Assembly (NCBI GenBank): GCA_016783285.1
Contig: JADHWW010000151.1
Span: 1-14,578 of the forward strand
Source of the DNA: Anaerolineae bacterium
Lineage (GTDB): Bacteria; Chloroflexota; Anaerolineae; B4-G1
DNA length: 14,578 bases
Direction: 5' to 3'
Shown one piece after another: positions 1 to 6,126 of this stretch. The notes under the pieces were generated by a model. The model had not been told where the DNA came from. It searched no databases and worked only from the letters and a program-made list of their open reading frames with translations. A program made the position numbers and the translations under genes. Within the stretch, counting starts at the first letter, position 1; every line of letters begins with the position of its first letter.

Positions 1-133
1 CACGGCGGTGGCGATTCCAGTGCCCGAACGCTATTCCCAGGATGAGTTGAATAGCGAACAGGGTCACCAGGTAATAGACCAGGTCGCCAGGTGGGACAGT
101 GATTACTTGAACAAAGTTTCGCAGAAACGCCAT
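1..133 (-). CDS. N-terminal fragment of a membrane protein, possibly a sensor kinase
   Basis: The first 44 residues of a leftward gene are present and the rest lies beyond the window edge. The ATG at 133 follows an in-frame stop four codons upstream (TAA in the leader), so this or a later codon must be the start. There is no good Shine-Dalgarno sequence. The peptide begins MAFLRNFVQVITVPPGDLVY and continues with a hydrophobic stretch (about residues 19-36) ending in GHWNRHRR, the pattern of a membrane helix followed by positive residues. The string 'PPGDLVYYLV' resembles the N-terminus of large membrane-bound sensor histidine kinases common in Chloroflexota, but that is recollection of family style and not proof. 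It is preceded by a strong promoter and a 200-base leader. Function is not established. Confidence 0.6.
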   Translation of the reverse strand, partial: MAFLRNFVQVITVPPGDLVYYLVTLFAIQLILGIAFGHWNRHRR

Positions 134-208
134 TGGCTTTGATTATTCGTTGCTCGACCTTTGCGCTAGTTCTCATCTAACTCGATTGGTAACTACTCAC
201 CCTGCTCG

Positions 209-230
209 GCTTGGATTGCCAAATCCAAGC
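209..230. repeat. Hairpin: perfect 9-bp stem, 4-base loop
   Basis: GCTTGGATT and AATCCAAGC flank the loop GCCA. It lies in the leader of the leftward membrane-protein gene and shares the GGATT/AATCC core with the next hairpin at 298-321. The remainder of the 134-343 leader shows no gene. Confidence 0.75.
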
Positions 231-297
231 CTCTTTGCGGCGAAAACAGCTCTTTGCAACTAAAAATGGTCTAGTTCGCTCAAGCCTGCCCGCTGAA

Positions 298-321
298 CCG
301 CTGGATTTGACAATCCAGCGG
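298..321. repeat. Hairpin: perfect 10-bp stem, 4-base loop
   Basis: CCGCTGGATT and AATCCAGCGG flank the loop TGAC. It lies just downstream (leftward) of the promoter at 344-372, so it would be one of the first structures in the transcript. It could be an attenuator-like element or just a dispersed palindrome. No T-tract follows it on the minus strand. Confidence 0.75.
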
Positions 322-343
322 GAGCGGGTGAGAAGTTAACCCG

Positions 344-372
344 ATTGTACACCAAACTCGGTTGGCAGTCAA
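344..372 (-). promoter_or_regulatory. Sigma-70-type promoter for the leftward gene at the window edge
   Basis: On the minus strand TTGACT (372-367) is separated by exactly 17 bases from TACAAT (349-344). It points at the gene starting at 133, leaving a leader of about 200 bases with two hairpins. Confidence 0.75.
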
Positions 373-381
373 ACTTGCGAC

Positions 382-409
382 GTAGCCGCGCTTTCCATAG
401 CGCGCCTAC
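382..409. repeat. Palindromic repeat overlapping the dehydrogenase stop codon
   Basis: Arms GTAGCCGCGCT and AGCGCGCCTAC pair with one C-C mismatch around the loop TTCCAT. The dehydrogenase stop codon (TAG, 408-406) is inside the right arm. It resembles in style the hairpin at 5503-5519 (GTAGGCC...). It may help end the leftward transcript, but no T-run follows. Confidence 0.65.
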
Positions 410-1446
410 ATCGTCACGACGACGCGATACGTGTCGGGGCGCAGCGCCGCCTGCAACCCCTCCTCCAACCGCTCAAAGGGTAGTACCAGCGAGATGAACG
501 GTTTGAGGTCAATCAGCCCCTGGGAAATCAGCCGCACGGCCTGAAGCACGTCCTCCTTGCCCTGGCTCATGGTGCCCGTCAGCACGATCTCCTGGCAGTG
601 GAACAGGTTGGGGTCAATAGAGATCTTTGTGCCACGCGGGTGGACGCTGGCGTAGACGTGGACACGCCCGCCCTTGGCGACCGCTTCCACCGCCTGCTCC
701 ACCGCCGAGGCGGCGCTCACCGCACAAAAGATCACGTCCGCGCCACGACCACCGGTCAGAGCCTTTACCTGTGTGGCAAAAGTGCCTCGGGTCGGATCAA
801 TGATGGCGCCGGCGCCCATCTCCCTGGCGAAGGCCGCCCGTTCGGGGTTCGGCTCACTGACGAAAACCCGCGCGCCAATCTGCCTGGCCAGTATCAGGTG
901 GAGCAGGCCCATTATGCCCGCCCCCACGACGACGATGTTGTCGGCCCACTCGATCCGAGCCTGGCGCACGCTGCGGACGACGCAGGCTAACGGTTCGGTC
1001 AGACAGATTTCCTCGAACGGCGTCTGATTGTTGGCCTGGTAGAGTTGGTAATCGTCGAGCAGCACGTACTCGGCCAGGCCGGCGGGGCCGGGCACGTCTG
1101 TATCGCGGAAGGGTTTGCGAGCATTGTCGCAGATGTTGTCCAAACCGCGCCGGCACGACTCGCAGTAGCCACAGCGGATCAGCATTGAGGCCATCACCCG
1201 GTCGCCGATTTGCGCGCCGGTGTGGACGTATCGGCCCAGCCTGACCAGTTCGCCCGCGACCTCGTGGCCGCCCGCCAGGGGGTAGCAGTGCTCCTCGCCG
1301 GTGTACATCCGCTGCTCCCAGGTACAGAGCGCACACGCCTTTACCTTGACCAGCGCCTGGCGAGGGCCGGGTTCAGGGATGGTCAGTTCGTCGAAGCGAA
1401 TCTGCCCAGGGCCGACGAAAACCGCTCGCTTGTATGTCTGGATCAC
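406..1446 (-). CDS. Zinc-dependent medium-chain alcohol/polyol dehydrogenase
   Basis: This NAD(P)-dependent oxidoreductase belongs to the MDR superfamily and resembles sorbitol and threonine dehydrogenases. The chosen start is GTG at 1446 because AAAGGAG lies 6 bases upstream; a frame extension to 1536 would run through a repeat. The product is 346 residues, normal for the family. Visible features are the catalytic zinc ligands C41 and H61-E62 (GGHEVAGE), the four structural-zinc cysteines C92, C95, C98 and C106 (CGYCESCRRGLDNIC), E151 in TEPLAC, and a Rossmann nucleotide site GAGIMG at 175-180 with an acidic residue after the second strand. It is the last gene of a leftward block, 129 bases downstream of a PTS permease gene, so it probably oxidises the imported sugar or polyol (perhaps as phosphate). 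The exact substrate cannot be read. The leftward stop overlaps a palindrome. Confidence 0.9.
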   Translation of the reverse strand: MIQTYKRAVFVGPGQIRFDELTIPEPGPRQALVKVKACALCTWEQRMYTGEEHCYPLAGGHEVAGELVRLGRYVHTGAQIGDRVMASMLIRCGYCESCRRGLDNICDNARKPFRDTDVPGPAGLAEYVLLDDYQLYQANNQTPFEEICLTEPLACVVRSVRQARIEWADNIVVVGAGIMGLLHLILARQIGARVFVSEPNPERAAFAREMGAGAIIDPTRGTFATQVKALTGGRGADVIFCAVSAASAVEQAVEAVAKGGRVHVYASVHPRGTKISIDPNLFHCQEIVLTGTMSQGKEDVLQAVRLISQGLIDLKPFISLVLPFERLEEGLQAALRPDTYRVVVTM

Positions 1447-1486
1447 CGATGACTCCTTTGTGTTGTGTATCTGGAGTTTTCCATTT

Positions 1487-1566
1487 AGAACACGGATGAG
1501 CGGGATTAACGGATCGAACTGTGTCTGGAAAGCCAAAATCCGTTAAATCCTGCCAATCCGTGTTCT
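1487..1566. repeat. 80-bp inverted repeat between permease and dehydrogenase genes
   Basis: The arms 1487-1514 and 1538-1566 are imperfect reverse complements of about 28 bases, both starting AGAACACGGAT and ending near TTAACGGAT when read inwards. A 23-base centre separates them. It fills most of the 129-base gap between the permease stop and the dehydrogenase Shine-Dalgarno. No target duplication is visible. It may be a dispersed non-coding element or an intra-operon hairpin affecting dehydrogenase level. Confidence 0.7.
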
Positions 1567-1575
1567 GAGTTGTCG

Positions 1576-3354
1576 TTAGCCAAAAAGGCCAACCTTGATC
1601 GCCGCGCCTGTCTCAGCGTCAATGCCCGGCCATAAGGGATAGGAACCCAGCACACCGGCCAGGATCACGGAAATCAAAACCGTCGTGGGCGACACGTTCT
1701 TCTTCGCCAGTAGCCACCACAAGAGCAAGACCAGCAGTAGCGGGAGCAGGCTGGGCAGAAAACTGTCCAGGATCGCCTGGATCTCGAGCGTAGTCCCACC
1801 AATCGTGAAGGCGACCGGAGTCGAGAGACCGATAAACTGCACGGCCAACACACCCATGATAAAGTTGCCCAACACCCCTGCGCCGACGATGAGACGATTG
1901 AGTGTGCCGCTTCTCAGGATATTGGTGACTGCCGCGCGCCCCTGCCGGTACCCCTGCCACCACACCAGCCAGCCCCCGCCCCAGGTAAAGGCGGCCACCA
2001 CGATCAGATAAAAAGCCGGGCCGAGGATATTGCCACGAGTCGCGGCGCCGACGGCCTCGCCGACCGCAAAATTCATGCCGATGGACAGCGCGATGGGGAT
2101 CAAGATGCCCTGCTGAAGAGTGTCGCCGATGCCCGCCACCGGGCCCATCAGGCCGGTCTTGACGCTGTTGATGGTGTCGTCGCTGATGGCGGCCCCGGCG
2201 GCGCGCTCCTCCTCCATGGCGATGACCACCCCGTGGACCACACCGCCGACGTCGGGCTGGGTGTTGAAAAAGACGAGGTGGCGCTTTAACGCGGCGCTGA
2301 TATCCTCCCTGGTCTGGTACAATTTCTCAATGATGGGGGTCATACTGTGCGCAAAGCCCAATCCCTGCATGCGCTCCCAGTTGTAGGTCGAGTGGGAGAA
2401 GAATAGCCAGCGCAGCCAGGCTTTGAAGACGTCCCGGCGCGTGAGCAGCCCAGGGGCCTCGCGCTCCTCGGCGACAACAGCCGAGCCCACGCTGGTACCC
2501 CCTTCCGTGAACAACACGTGGATGTACGCCACGCACGCGCCGATAATCGCCATCACCAGCAGGTTCACGCCGCCGCCCATCAACGCGGTGACGGTAAAGC
2601 CGATGAAAAAGTAGGGCCACACGTGGCCCCGGAAGAGGAACTTTAGGTTAAGCGCGATACCCAGGGCCGCGAGCATGCCGCTGGCAGCGAACAGCCCGTT
2701 CATCACCCACAAGGCGTGTTGCGCGATCCAGGCCAGCGCCGCCCCCACCACTTGGGAGCCCAGGTAGGCGGCCAGCGCCACGGGCACGGCGTAGATGAGG
2801 AACAGGAAGGGTTGCGAGTAGATATAGTTGCTCCGCGCCACCGCCTTGACATTCCCCTCCTCGGCAAACCTGTCCGCCCAGTGGGGAATGACGGAGCACA
2901 CGGACATGCGCAACGACCAGGTGAGGCCGCCGAGCAGGCCCAGCGGCGCGGCCAGCGCCAGCGCCGCCTCCACGTCCAGCCCACCCCCCAGCGCCAGCGC
3001 GGTGCCCAGGTAGCCAGCCAGCCCGGGGTCGCCAGGCAGCGAGCCCCCCGTCGAGATCCACCCCAGGTACAGCACGTTGATGTTGGCGCCAATGGCAATG
3101 CCCTCGCCGAGTCGCCCCATCGCCAGGCCGACCAGCGTGCCGGCGATGAGCGGGCGGTACAGCGCGGTGAAGCCGAGGTTGGCGAACCAGGGTGAGAGCG
3201 CCAGGTAGTAGAGGATGCCGACGATGGCGGCCATCAGAAGGCTCATCTGCACCGGCTCTTCCTGCGCCACTGGCGCGGCCCTGACCACGACAGCGCTCAC
3301 CACCATCAGCACCAGGCTGACACCCATCGCCACGCCGACTTGTTTCCTCTTCAT
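1576..3354 (-). CDS. PTS mannose/fructose/sorbose family permease, fused IIC-IID
   Basis: This is the membrane part of a mannose-family phosphotransferase permease, with IIC and IID in one polypeptide; in most bacteria they are separate. Counting from the ATG at 3354 (592 residues), an N-terminal hydrophobic segment ending VVRAAPVAQEEP resembles a signal anchor and precedes the usual start of IIC. IIC covers about 36-285 with several membrane helices and the GANINVLYLGW region. A short charged linker follows, then IID from about 304 with the hallmark LFFSHSTYNWERMQGLGFAH, the HLVFFNTQPDVGG and KTGLMGPVAGIGDTLQQG motifs, and C-terminal helices. An in-frame TTG at 3372 is an alternative start but overlaps the IIB gene; the ATG begins 7 bases after the IIB stop. 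IIA and IIB are directly upstream, so a complete EII complex is encoded. No EI or HPr gene is present. The sugar is unknown. Confidence 0.93.
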   Translation of the reverse strand: MKRKQVGVAMGVSLVLMVVSAVVVRAAPVAQEEPVQMSLLMAAIVGILYYLALSPWFANLGFTALYRPLIAGTLVGLAMGRLGEGIAIGANINVLYLGWISTGGSLPGDPGLAGYLGTALALGGGLDVEAALALAAPLGLLGGLTWSLRMSVCSVIPHWADRFAEEGNVKAVARSNYIYSQPFLFLIYAVPVALAAYLGSQVVGAALAWIAQHALWVMNGLFAASGMLAALGIALNLKFLFRGHVWPYFFIGFTVTALMGGGVNLLVMAIIGACVAYIHVLFTEGGTSVGSAVVAEEREAPGLLTRRDVFKAWLRWLFFSHSTYNWERMQGLGFAHSMTPIIEKLYQTREDISAALKRHLVFFNTQPDVGGVVHGVVIAMEEERAAGAAISDDTINSVKTGLMGPVAGIGDTLQQGILIPIALSIGMNFAVGEAVGAATRGNILGPAFYLIVVAAFTWGGGWLVWWQGYRQGRAAVTNILRSGTLNRLIVGAGVLGNFIMGVLAVQFIGLSTPVAFTIGGTTLEIQAILDSFLPSLLPLLLVLLLWWLLAKKNVSPTTVLISVILAGVLGSYPLWPGIDAETGAAIKVGLFG

Positions 3355-3361
3355 CCTCACT

Positions 3362-3892
3362 TCAACTCCCAACCAACCTACCTACCAATCTACCAGCCTT
3401 TGACTTTTCACCTGGCACGGTCAGGAGGGTGATTTTCACCCCCTCGTCCATCAAGCACTTGAGGATTGAGATCTCTTCTTCCGAAGCAGAAATGTTCTTG
3501 TAGATATTCCTGCGTCCCGGCGCGTTGCCGATCCCGCCGATGTTGAGCGCACTGTACTTTAACCCGCCATCGTAGAGCCGCTTCGCTGCCAGGGGCGACT
3601 TTAGCAGCACCATCGTCGTCCCTCTGTCCGGCGTGTCCTGGCCCAACACCCTGATACCCTCCTCGATAGAAACCACATCCACCTGGAGATCCGGGGGCGC
3701 GGCCAGCCTCAGCACTTGTTGCATGAACGAATCCGCCGCCACATCATCGTCCACGATGACGATGCGGGTGAACCGCCGGTGTTTGCACCACACCGCGATC
3801 ACCTGCCCGTGAATCAAGCGGTCGTCAATCCGTACCAGCCCTAATTCTTGGATGCCGTTCCTCCCTGCCGCAATTCGCAATTCGCAATTCAC
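3362..3892 (-). CDS. PTS mannose/fructose/sorbose family IIB component
   Basis: This is the cytoplasmic phosphocarrier that takes phosphate from IIA and gives it to the sugar bound by IIC/IID. The phosphorylated histidine is in LVRIDDRLIHGQV. The coordinates use the GTG at 3892, whose GTGA overlaps the IIA stop; this gives 176 residues and a 14-residue lead-in coded largely by a heptamer repeat. A better ribosome site, GGAGG at 3864-3860, lies 6 bases before an ATC codon at 3853. Starting there gives 163 residues and places the active histidine at position 15, as usual in the family, but ATC is a very rare start codon. The C-terminus (RLVGRLVGS) is coded by a short repetitive stretch related to CTAC/CCAA units. 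Family assignment is firm; start and tail are uncertain. Confidence 0.88.
   Translation of the reverse strand: MNCELRIAAGRNGIQELGLVRIDDRLIHGQVIAVWCKHRRFTRIVIVDDDVAADSFMQQVLRLAAPPDLQVDVVSIEEGIRVLGQDTPDRGTTMVLLKSPLAAKRLYDGGLKYSALNIGGIGNAPGRRNIYKNISASEEEISILKCLMDEGVKITLLTVPGEKSKAGRLVGRLVGS
3871..3890. repeat. Heptamer tandem repeat at the IIA/IIB junction
   Basis: CAATTCG occurs in nearly three consecutive copies (plus-strand sense). It lies between the IIA stop and the strong Shine-Dalgarno before the IIB core, and it supplies the extra N-terminal codons if IIB starts at GTG 3892. Confidence 0.8.
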
Positions 3893-4284
3893 TTGTTCAA
3901 CATCGGCCCCACATTCCTGATCGCTTCCTGTCCCGTCTGAGCAATCGCCTCGGCCAGTTCCGCCAGCAAAGTCTCGTCGCGCGACGTGACCAGTTCCAGC
4001 AGCATTGGGAGGTTCACGCCGGTCACACACTCGACGTTGCCCTGGAGCACGTGGCGAGCCACCACGTTGTACGGCGTCCCGCCAGGCAGGTCCACCAACA
4101 CCAGCGTCTCCTCACCCTCGATTCCTCGCAGTGCCGTGGACAGTTTATCCTCGAAGCCTTCAGGACTCTCGTCAGGCAGGAGGGGGACGGAGAGGAGACG
4201 CTCTATCGGGCCCGCGATCATCTCGGTCGCCCGGATCAGCGCGTCGCCGAGGTCGCCGTGAGAGACTATCACGATGTTGATCAT
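3889..4284 (-). CDS. PTS mannose/fructose/sorbose family IIA component
   Basis: This 131-residue cytoplasmic phosphocarrier accepts phosphate from HPr and passes it to IIB. The start ATG at 4284 has GAAGGA a few bases upstream. The N-terminus MINIVIVSHGDLGDAL contains the phosphorylated histidine at position 9, matching the usual location near residue 10. The LVLVDLPGGTPYNVVA and VECVTGVNLPMLLEL segments are the typical core of the EIIA-Man fold. Length fits a stand-alone IIA domain. It is the first of the three PTS genes; its stop overlaps the GTG start option of IIB by 4 bases, suggesting translational coupling. Upstream lies a 354-base gap filled by a 177-bp tandem duplication, separating it from the hydrolase gene. 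No dedicated promoter could be recognised. Confidence 0.93.
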   Translation of the reverse strand: MINIVIVSHGDLGDALIRATEMIAGPIERLLSVPLLPDESPEGFEDKLSTALRGIEGEETLVLVDLPGGTPYNVVARHVLQGNVECVTGVNLPMLLELVTSRDETLLAELAEAIAQTGQEAIRNVGPMLNK

Positions 4285-4304
4285 ATTTCCTTCGCATCCG
4301 TATC

Positions 4305-4481
4305 CGCTGCCTGGCGAATGAATTCGCGGCAACACCTGCCAAGTCGCCCTGCGGCGACTGGGATAATCGGCGAAGGCCGATTTTGCAAGCGTTACACGCG
4401 GTTTCAACCGCCGTGCGGCCATCCCTGTGGACGCTACTTTCCTCCAATGAAATGGTCAGACATCAGCGCGGGCCGTGCAGA
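4305..4481. repeat. Copy 1 of a 177-bp tandem direct repeat with four hairpins
   Basis: This unit is repeated immediately at 4482-4657, and by eye the copies differ by a single-base indel near 4434 (CTACTTTCC versus CTATTTCC). Each unit holds four short palindromes: GCGAAT-GA-ATTCGC, AGTCGCC-CTGC-GGCGACT, AATCGGC-GAAG-GCCGATT and GCGGTT-TC-AACCGC. The right end also carries a copy of the hydrolase's last codons and stop. The unit fills the gap between the IIA and hydrolase genes and contains no gene of its own that I can support. Confidence 0.9.
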
Positions 4482-4657
4482 CGCTGCCTGGCGAATGAAT
4501 TCGCGGCAACACCTGCCAAGTCGCCCTGCGGCGACTGGGATAATCGGCGAAGGCCGATTTTGCAAGCGTTACACGCGGTTTCAACCGCCGTGCGGCCATC
4601 CCTGTGGACGCTATTTCCTCCAATGAAATGGTCAGACATCAGCGCGGGCCGTGCAGA
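4482..4657. repeat. Copy 2 of the 177-bp tandem direct repeat
   Basis: This is a near-identical neighbour of 4305-4481, one base shorter. Its right end overlaps the 3' end of the hydrolase gene (stop at 4641-4639), so the duplicated segment originally included that gene end. High identity implies a recent duplication or ongoing homogenisation. Confidence 0.9.
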
Positions 4658-5481
4658 CGCCGCTCCATCCACGCCTCCATCGCTGCCAACACCTGCTCCT
4701 TGCCCACGTCGTTAAAGACCTCGTGGTAGTAGCCCTCGTAGGTCTGCCGCTCCTTGTCGGCGAGTGTCATACTCTCGTAAAAGACGCGGCTCCCCTCGGG
4801 CGGGGCCAGCCGGTCGGCGCTGCCGTGCACGATCAGGCATGGCGCCCGCATCTCGGCGGCGTGCGCCTGCGCCCACTCGATGGCCCGGGTGAGTTCAGTG
4901 CCCAGGCGCGGCGTACCCAGGCTGTGCACCAGCGGATCGTTGACGTAGGCCTCGACGACGGCCGGATCGCGGGAGATGGCCGTGGCGTCCAGTTTGGTGT
5001 CGAGTGTGAGCCGAGGCAGGATACCCGACAGTATCTTGCTCAGCGTCATCAGGGACGGAGAAATGCCAACCTGGGCCAGCGTCGGCCCGGAAGCGATCAC
5101 GCCAGTCAGCCCCTCCGGGTGGTGTAGGGCGTATTCCAGGACGATCAGCCCGCCCATGCTGTGTCCCAACAGGAAGATAGCCCGGCCCGGCTCCTGCTCG
5201 TGCACCAGTTCCAGGAACGCTTTCACGTCCTCGCGAAACACGGCCCACCTGTTGACGTAGCCGCGCGGGCTGGGCGAGCGCCCGTGGCCCCGCAGGTCAA
5301 AGGCGTAGACGGCGTACCCCTTGGGCACGAACCAATCTACCACGTTGCCGTAGCGCCCACTGTGCTCGCCGAAGCCGTGAACGATGGCCAGGGCGGTTTT
5401 CGGCTTCCCTTCCGGTCGCCAACGCTGGTAGTAGAGTTCCAACTCTCCGAATCCGCTAAATGTGCTCTCGCTGTGATTCAT
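4639..5481 (-). CDS. Alpha/beta hydrolase, monoacylglycerol-lipase-like (Hydrolase_4)
   Basis: This is a 280-residue serine hydrolase of the monoglyceride lipase / lysophospholipase type, probably cytoplasmic as no signal peptide is seen. The start ATG at 5481 has AAAAGGAG 8 bases upstream. The N-terminal VHGFGEHSGRY supplies the oxyanion HG motif. The nucleophile elbow is GHSMGG with S108, and the likely triad is completed by D223 (HGSADRLAPPE) and H253 (GYYHEVFND). FDLRGHGRS is also typical of the family. The last codons (RRLHGPR) lie inside the tandem duplication that follows. It heads the leftward block with the PTS genes, but a role in the same pathway is only suggested by position. A promoter with an extended -10 lies at 5559-5587. 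Confidence 0.92.
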   Translation of the reverse strand: MNHSESTFSGFGELELYYQRWRPEGKPKTALAIVHGFGEHSGRYGNVVDWFVPKGYAVYAFDLRGHGRSPSPRGYVNRWAVFREDVKAFLELVHEQEPGRAIFLLGHSMGGLIVLEYALHHPEGLTGVIASGPTLAQVGISPSLMTLSKILSGILPRLTLDTKLDATAISRDPAVVEAYVNDPLVHSLGTPRLGTELTRAIEWAQAHAAEMRAPCLIVHGSADRLAPPEGSRVFYESMTLADKERQTYEGYYHEVFNDVGKEQVLAAMEAWMERRLHGPR

Positions 5482-5502
5482 TTCTTGCGCTCCTTTTGAT
5501 AA

Positions 5503-5519
5503 CCGGAATACCATTCCGG
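5503..5519. repeat. Small palindrome CCGGAAT-ACC-ATTCCGG in the hydrolase leader
   Basis: A perfect 7-bp stem with a 3-base loop sits between the hydrolase promoter and its Shine-Dalgarno. Its setting (GTAGGCC...GGTTA) resembles the palindrome at 382-409, so both may belong to one dispersed family. Confidence 0.65.
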
Positions 5520-5558
5520 CCTACAATAAAACCAACCCACTTGAAACACACCCATCTG

Positions 5559-5587
5559 ATTATAGCACACTCATCGCCGATGGGGAA
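5559..5587 (-). promoter_or_regulatory. Leftward promoter for the hydrolase/PTS block
   Basis: A perfect TATAAT (5564-5559) is preceded by TGC, forming an extended -10. The -35 at 17-base spacing is a weak TTCCCC (5587-5582). It is divergent from the rpiB promoter 24 bases away. It leaves a leader of about 70 bases. Confidence 0.65.
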
Positions 5588-5610
5588 CTTGCGGCAAGGA
5601 ACGATCCGCC

Positions 5611-5639
5611 TTGACGAGCGGGCCGTTTCAGTCTACAAT
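5611..5639 (+). promoter_or_regulatory. Rightward sigma-70-type promoter for rpiB
   Basis: TTGACG (5611-5616), a 17-base spacer, then TACAAT (5634-5639). Transcription would begin about 20 bases before the rpiB ATG, just ahead of its GGGAGG ribosome site. Confidence 0.8.
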
Positions 5640-5664
5640 GCTCCCTACGACGGGAGGTGAATTC

Positions 5665-6123
5665 ATGCGCATCGCCATCGCCGCCGACCACGGCGGCTAC
5701 GAACTGAAACAGCACATCGCCGAGTTCCTCATCGCCCAGGGCCACCAGGTGCAGGACTTTGGCACGCACAGTCCGAAGACAGTGGACTATCCCGATTTCG
5801 CCGCACCGTTGGCCCGCGCCGTGGCCGCCGGCGAGTTCGAGCGCGGTGTCCTCATCTGCGGCACGGGGATAGGCATGAGCCTGGCTGCCAACAAAGTGCG
5901 CGGCGCCCGCGCCGCCGTGTGCACCAACTGTTACATGGCCCGCATGAGCCGTCAGGACAACGATGCTAACGTCCTGTGCCTGGGCGGGCGCGTGCTCGGC
6001 CTCGGCCTGGCGCTGGATATTGTGCAAACTTTTCTCGGCAGCGAGTTCCTGGGTGGCCGCCACGCGCCGCGCGTCGGTAAAATCAGTGCATTGGAGAAAA
6101 AAGGAAGAGAGGAAGGGAGATAA
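5665..6123 (+). CDS. rpiB: Ribose-5-phosphate isomerase B (RpiB/LacAB family)
   Basis: This enzyme interconverts ribose-5-phosphate and ribulose-5-phosphate in the pentose phosphate pathway; relatives isomerise allose- or galactose-6-phosphate. The start ATG at 5665 has GGGAGG upstream, and the 152-residue length is normal. Conserved features are AADHGG (D8, H9), the catalytic cysteine C65 in GVLICGTGIGMSLAANKV, THSPKTVDYPDFA and NDANVLCLGGR. At the position of the E. coli ring-opening histidine (H99) this protein has D98, in RQDNDAN, so substrate or mechanism may differ from the best-known enzyme. It has its own promoter and is followed after 3 bases by the glycosyltransferase gene, whose ribosome site lies in the last codons of rpiB, implying co-translation. 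Confidence 0.92.
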   Translation: MRIAIAADHGGYELKQHIAEFLIAQGHQVQDFGTHSPKTVDYPDFAAPLARAVAAGEFERGVLICGTGIGMSLAANKVRGARAAVCTNCYMARMSRQDNDANVLCLGGRVLGLGLALDIVQTFLGSEFLGGRHAPRVGKISALEKKGREEGR

Positions 6124-6126
6124 CAA

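Noticed and set aside
1447..1536. A 30-residue N-terminal extension of the dehydrogenase from an ATG at 1536
   Set aside because: It is coded by the 1487-1566 inverted repeat, and a good Shine-Dalgarno marks GTG 1446.
2648..3195. Long open frames opposite and within the PTS permease gene
   Set aside because: Low-complexity shadow frames; the permease frame contains unmistakable IIC and IID motifs.
4051..4672. Overlapping open frames on both strands with a duplicated peptide (VHRDGRTAVETACNACKIG...)
   Set aside because: They arise from the 177-bp tandem repeat and its palindromes; the frames run into flanking genes and no domain is recognised, though the minus-strand frame does follow a GGAGG.
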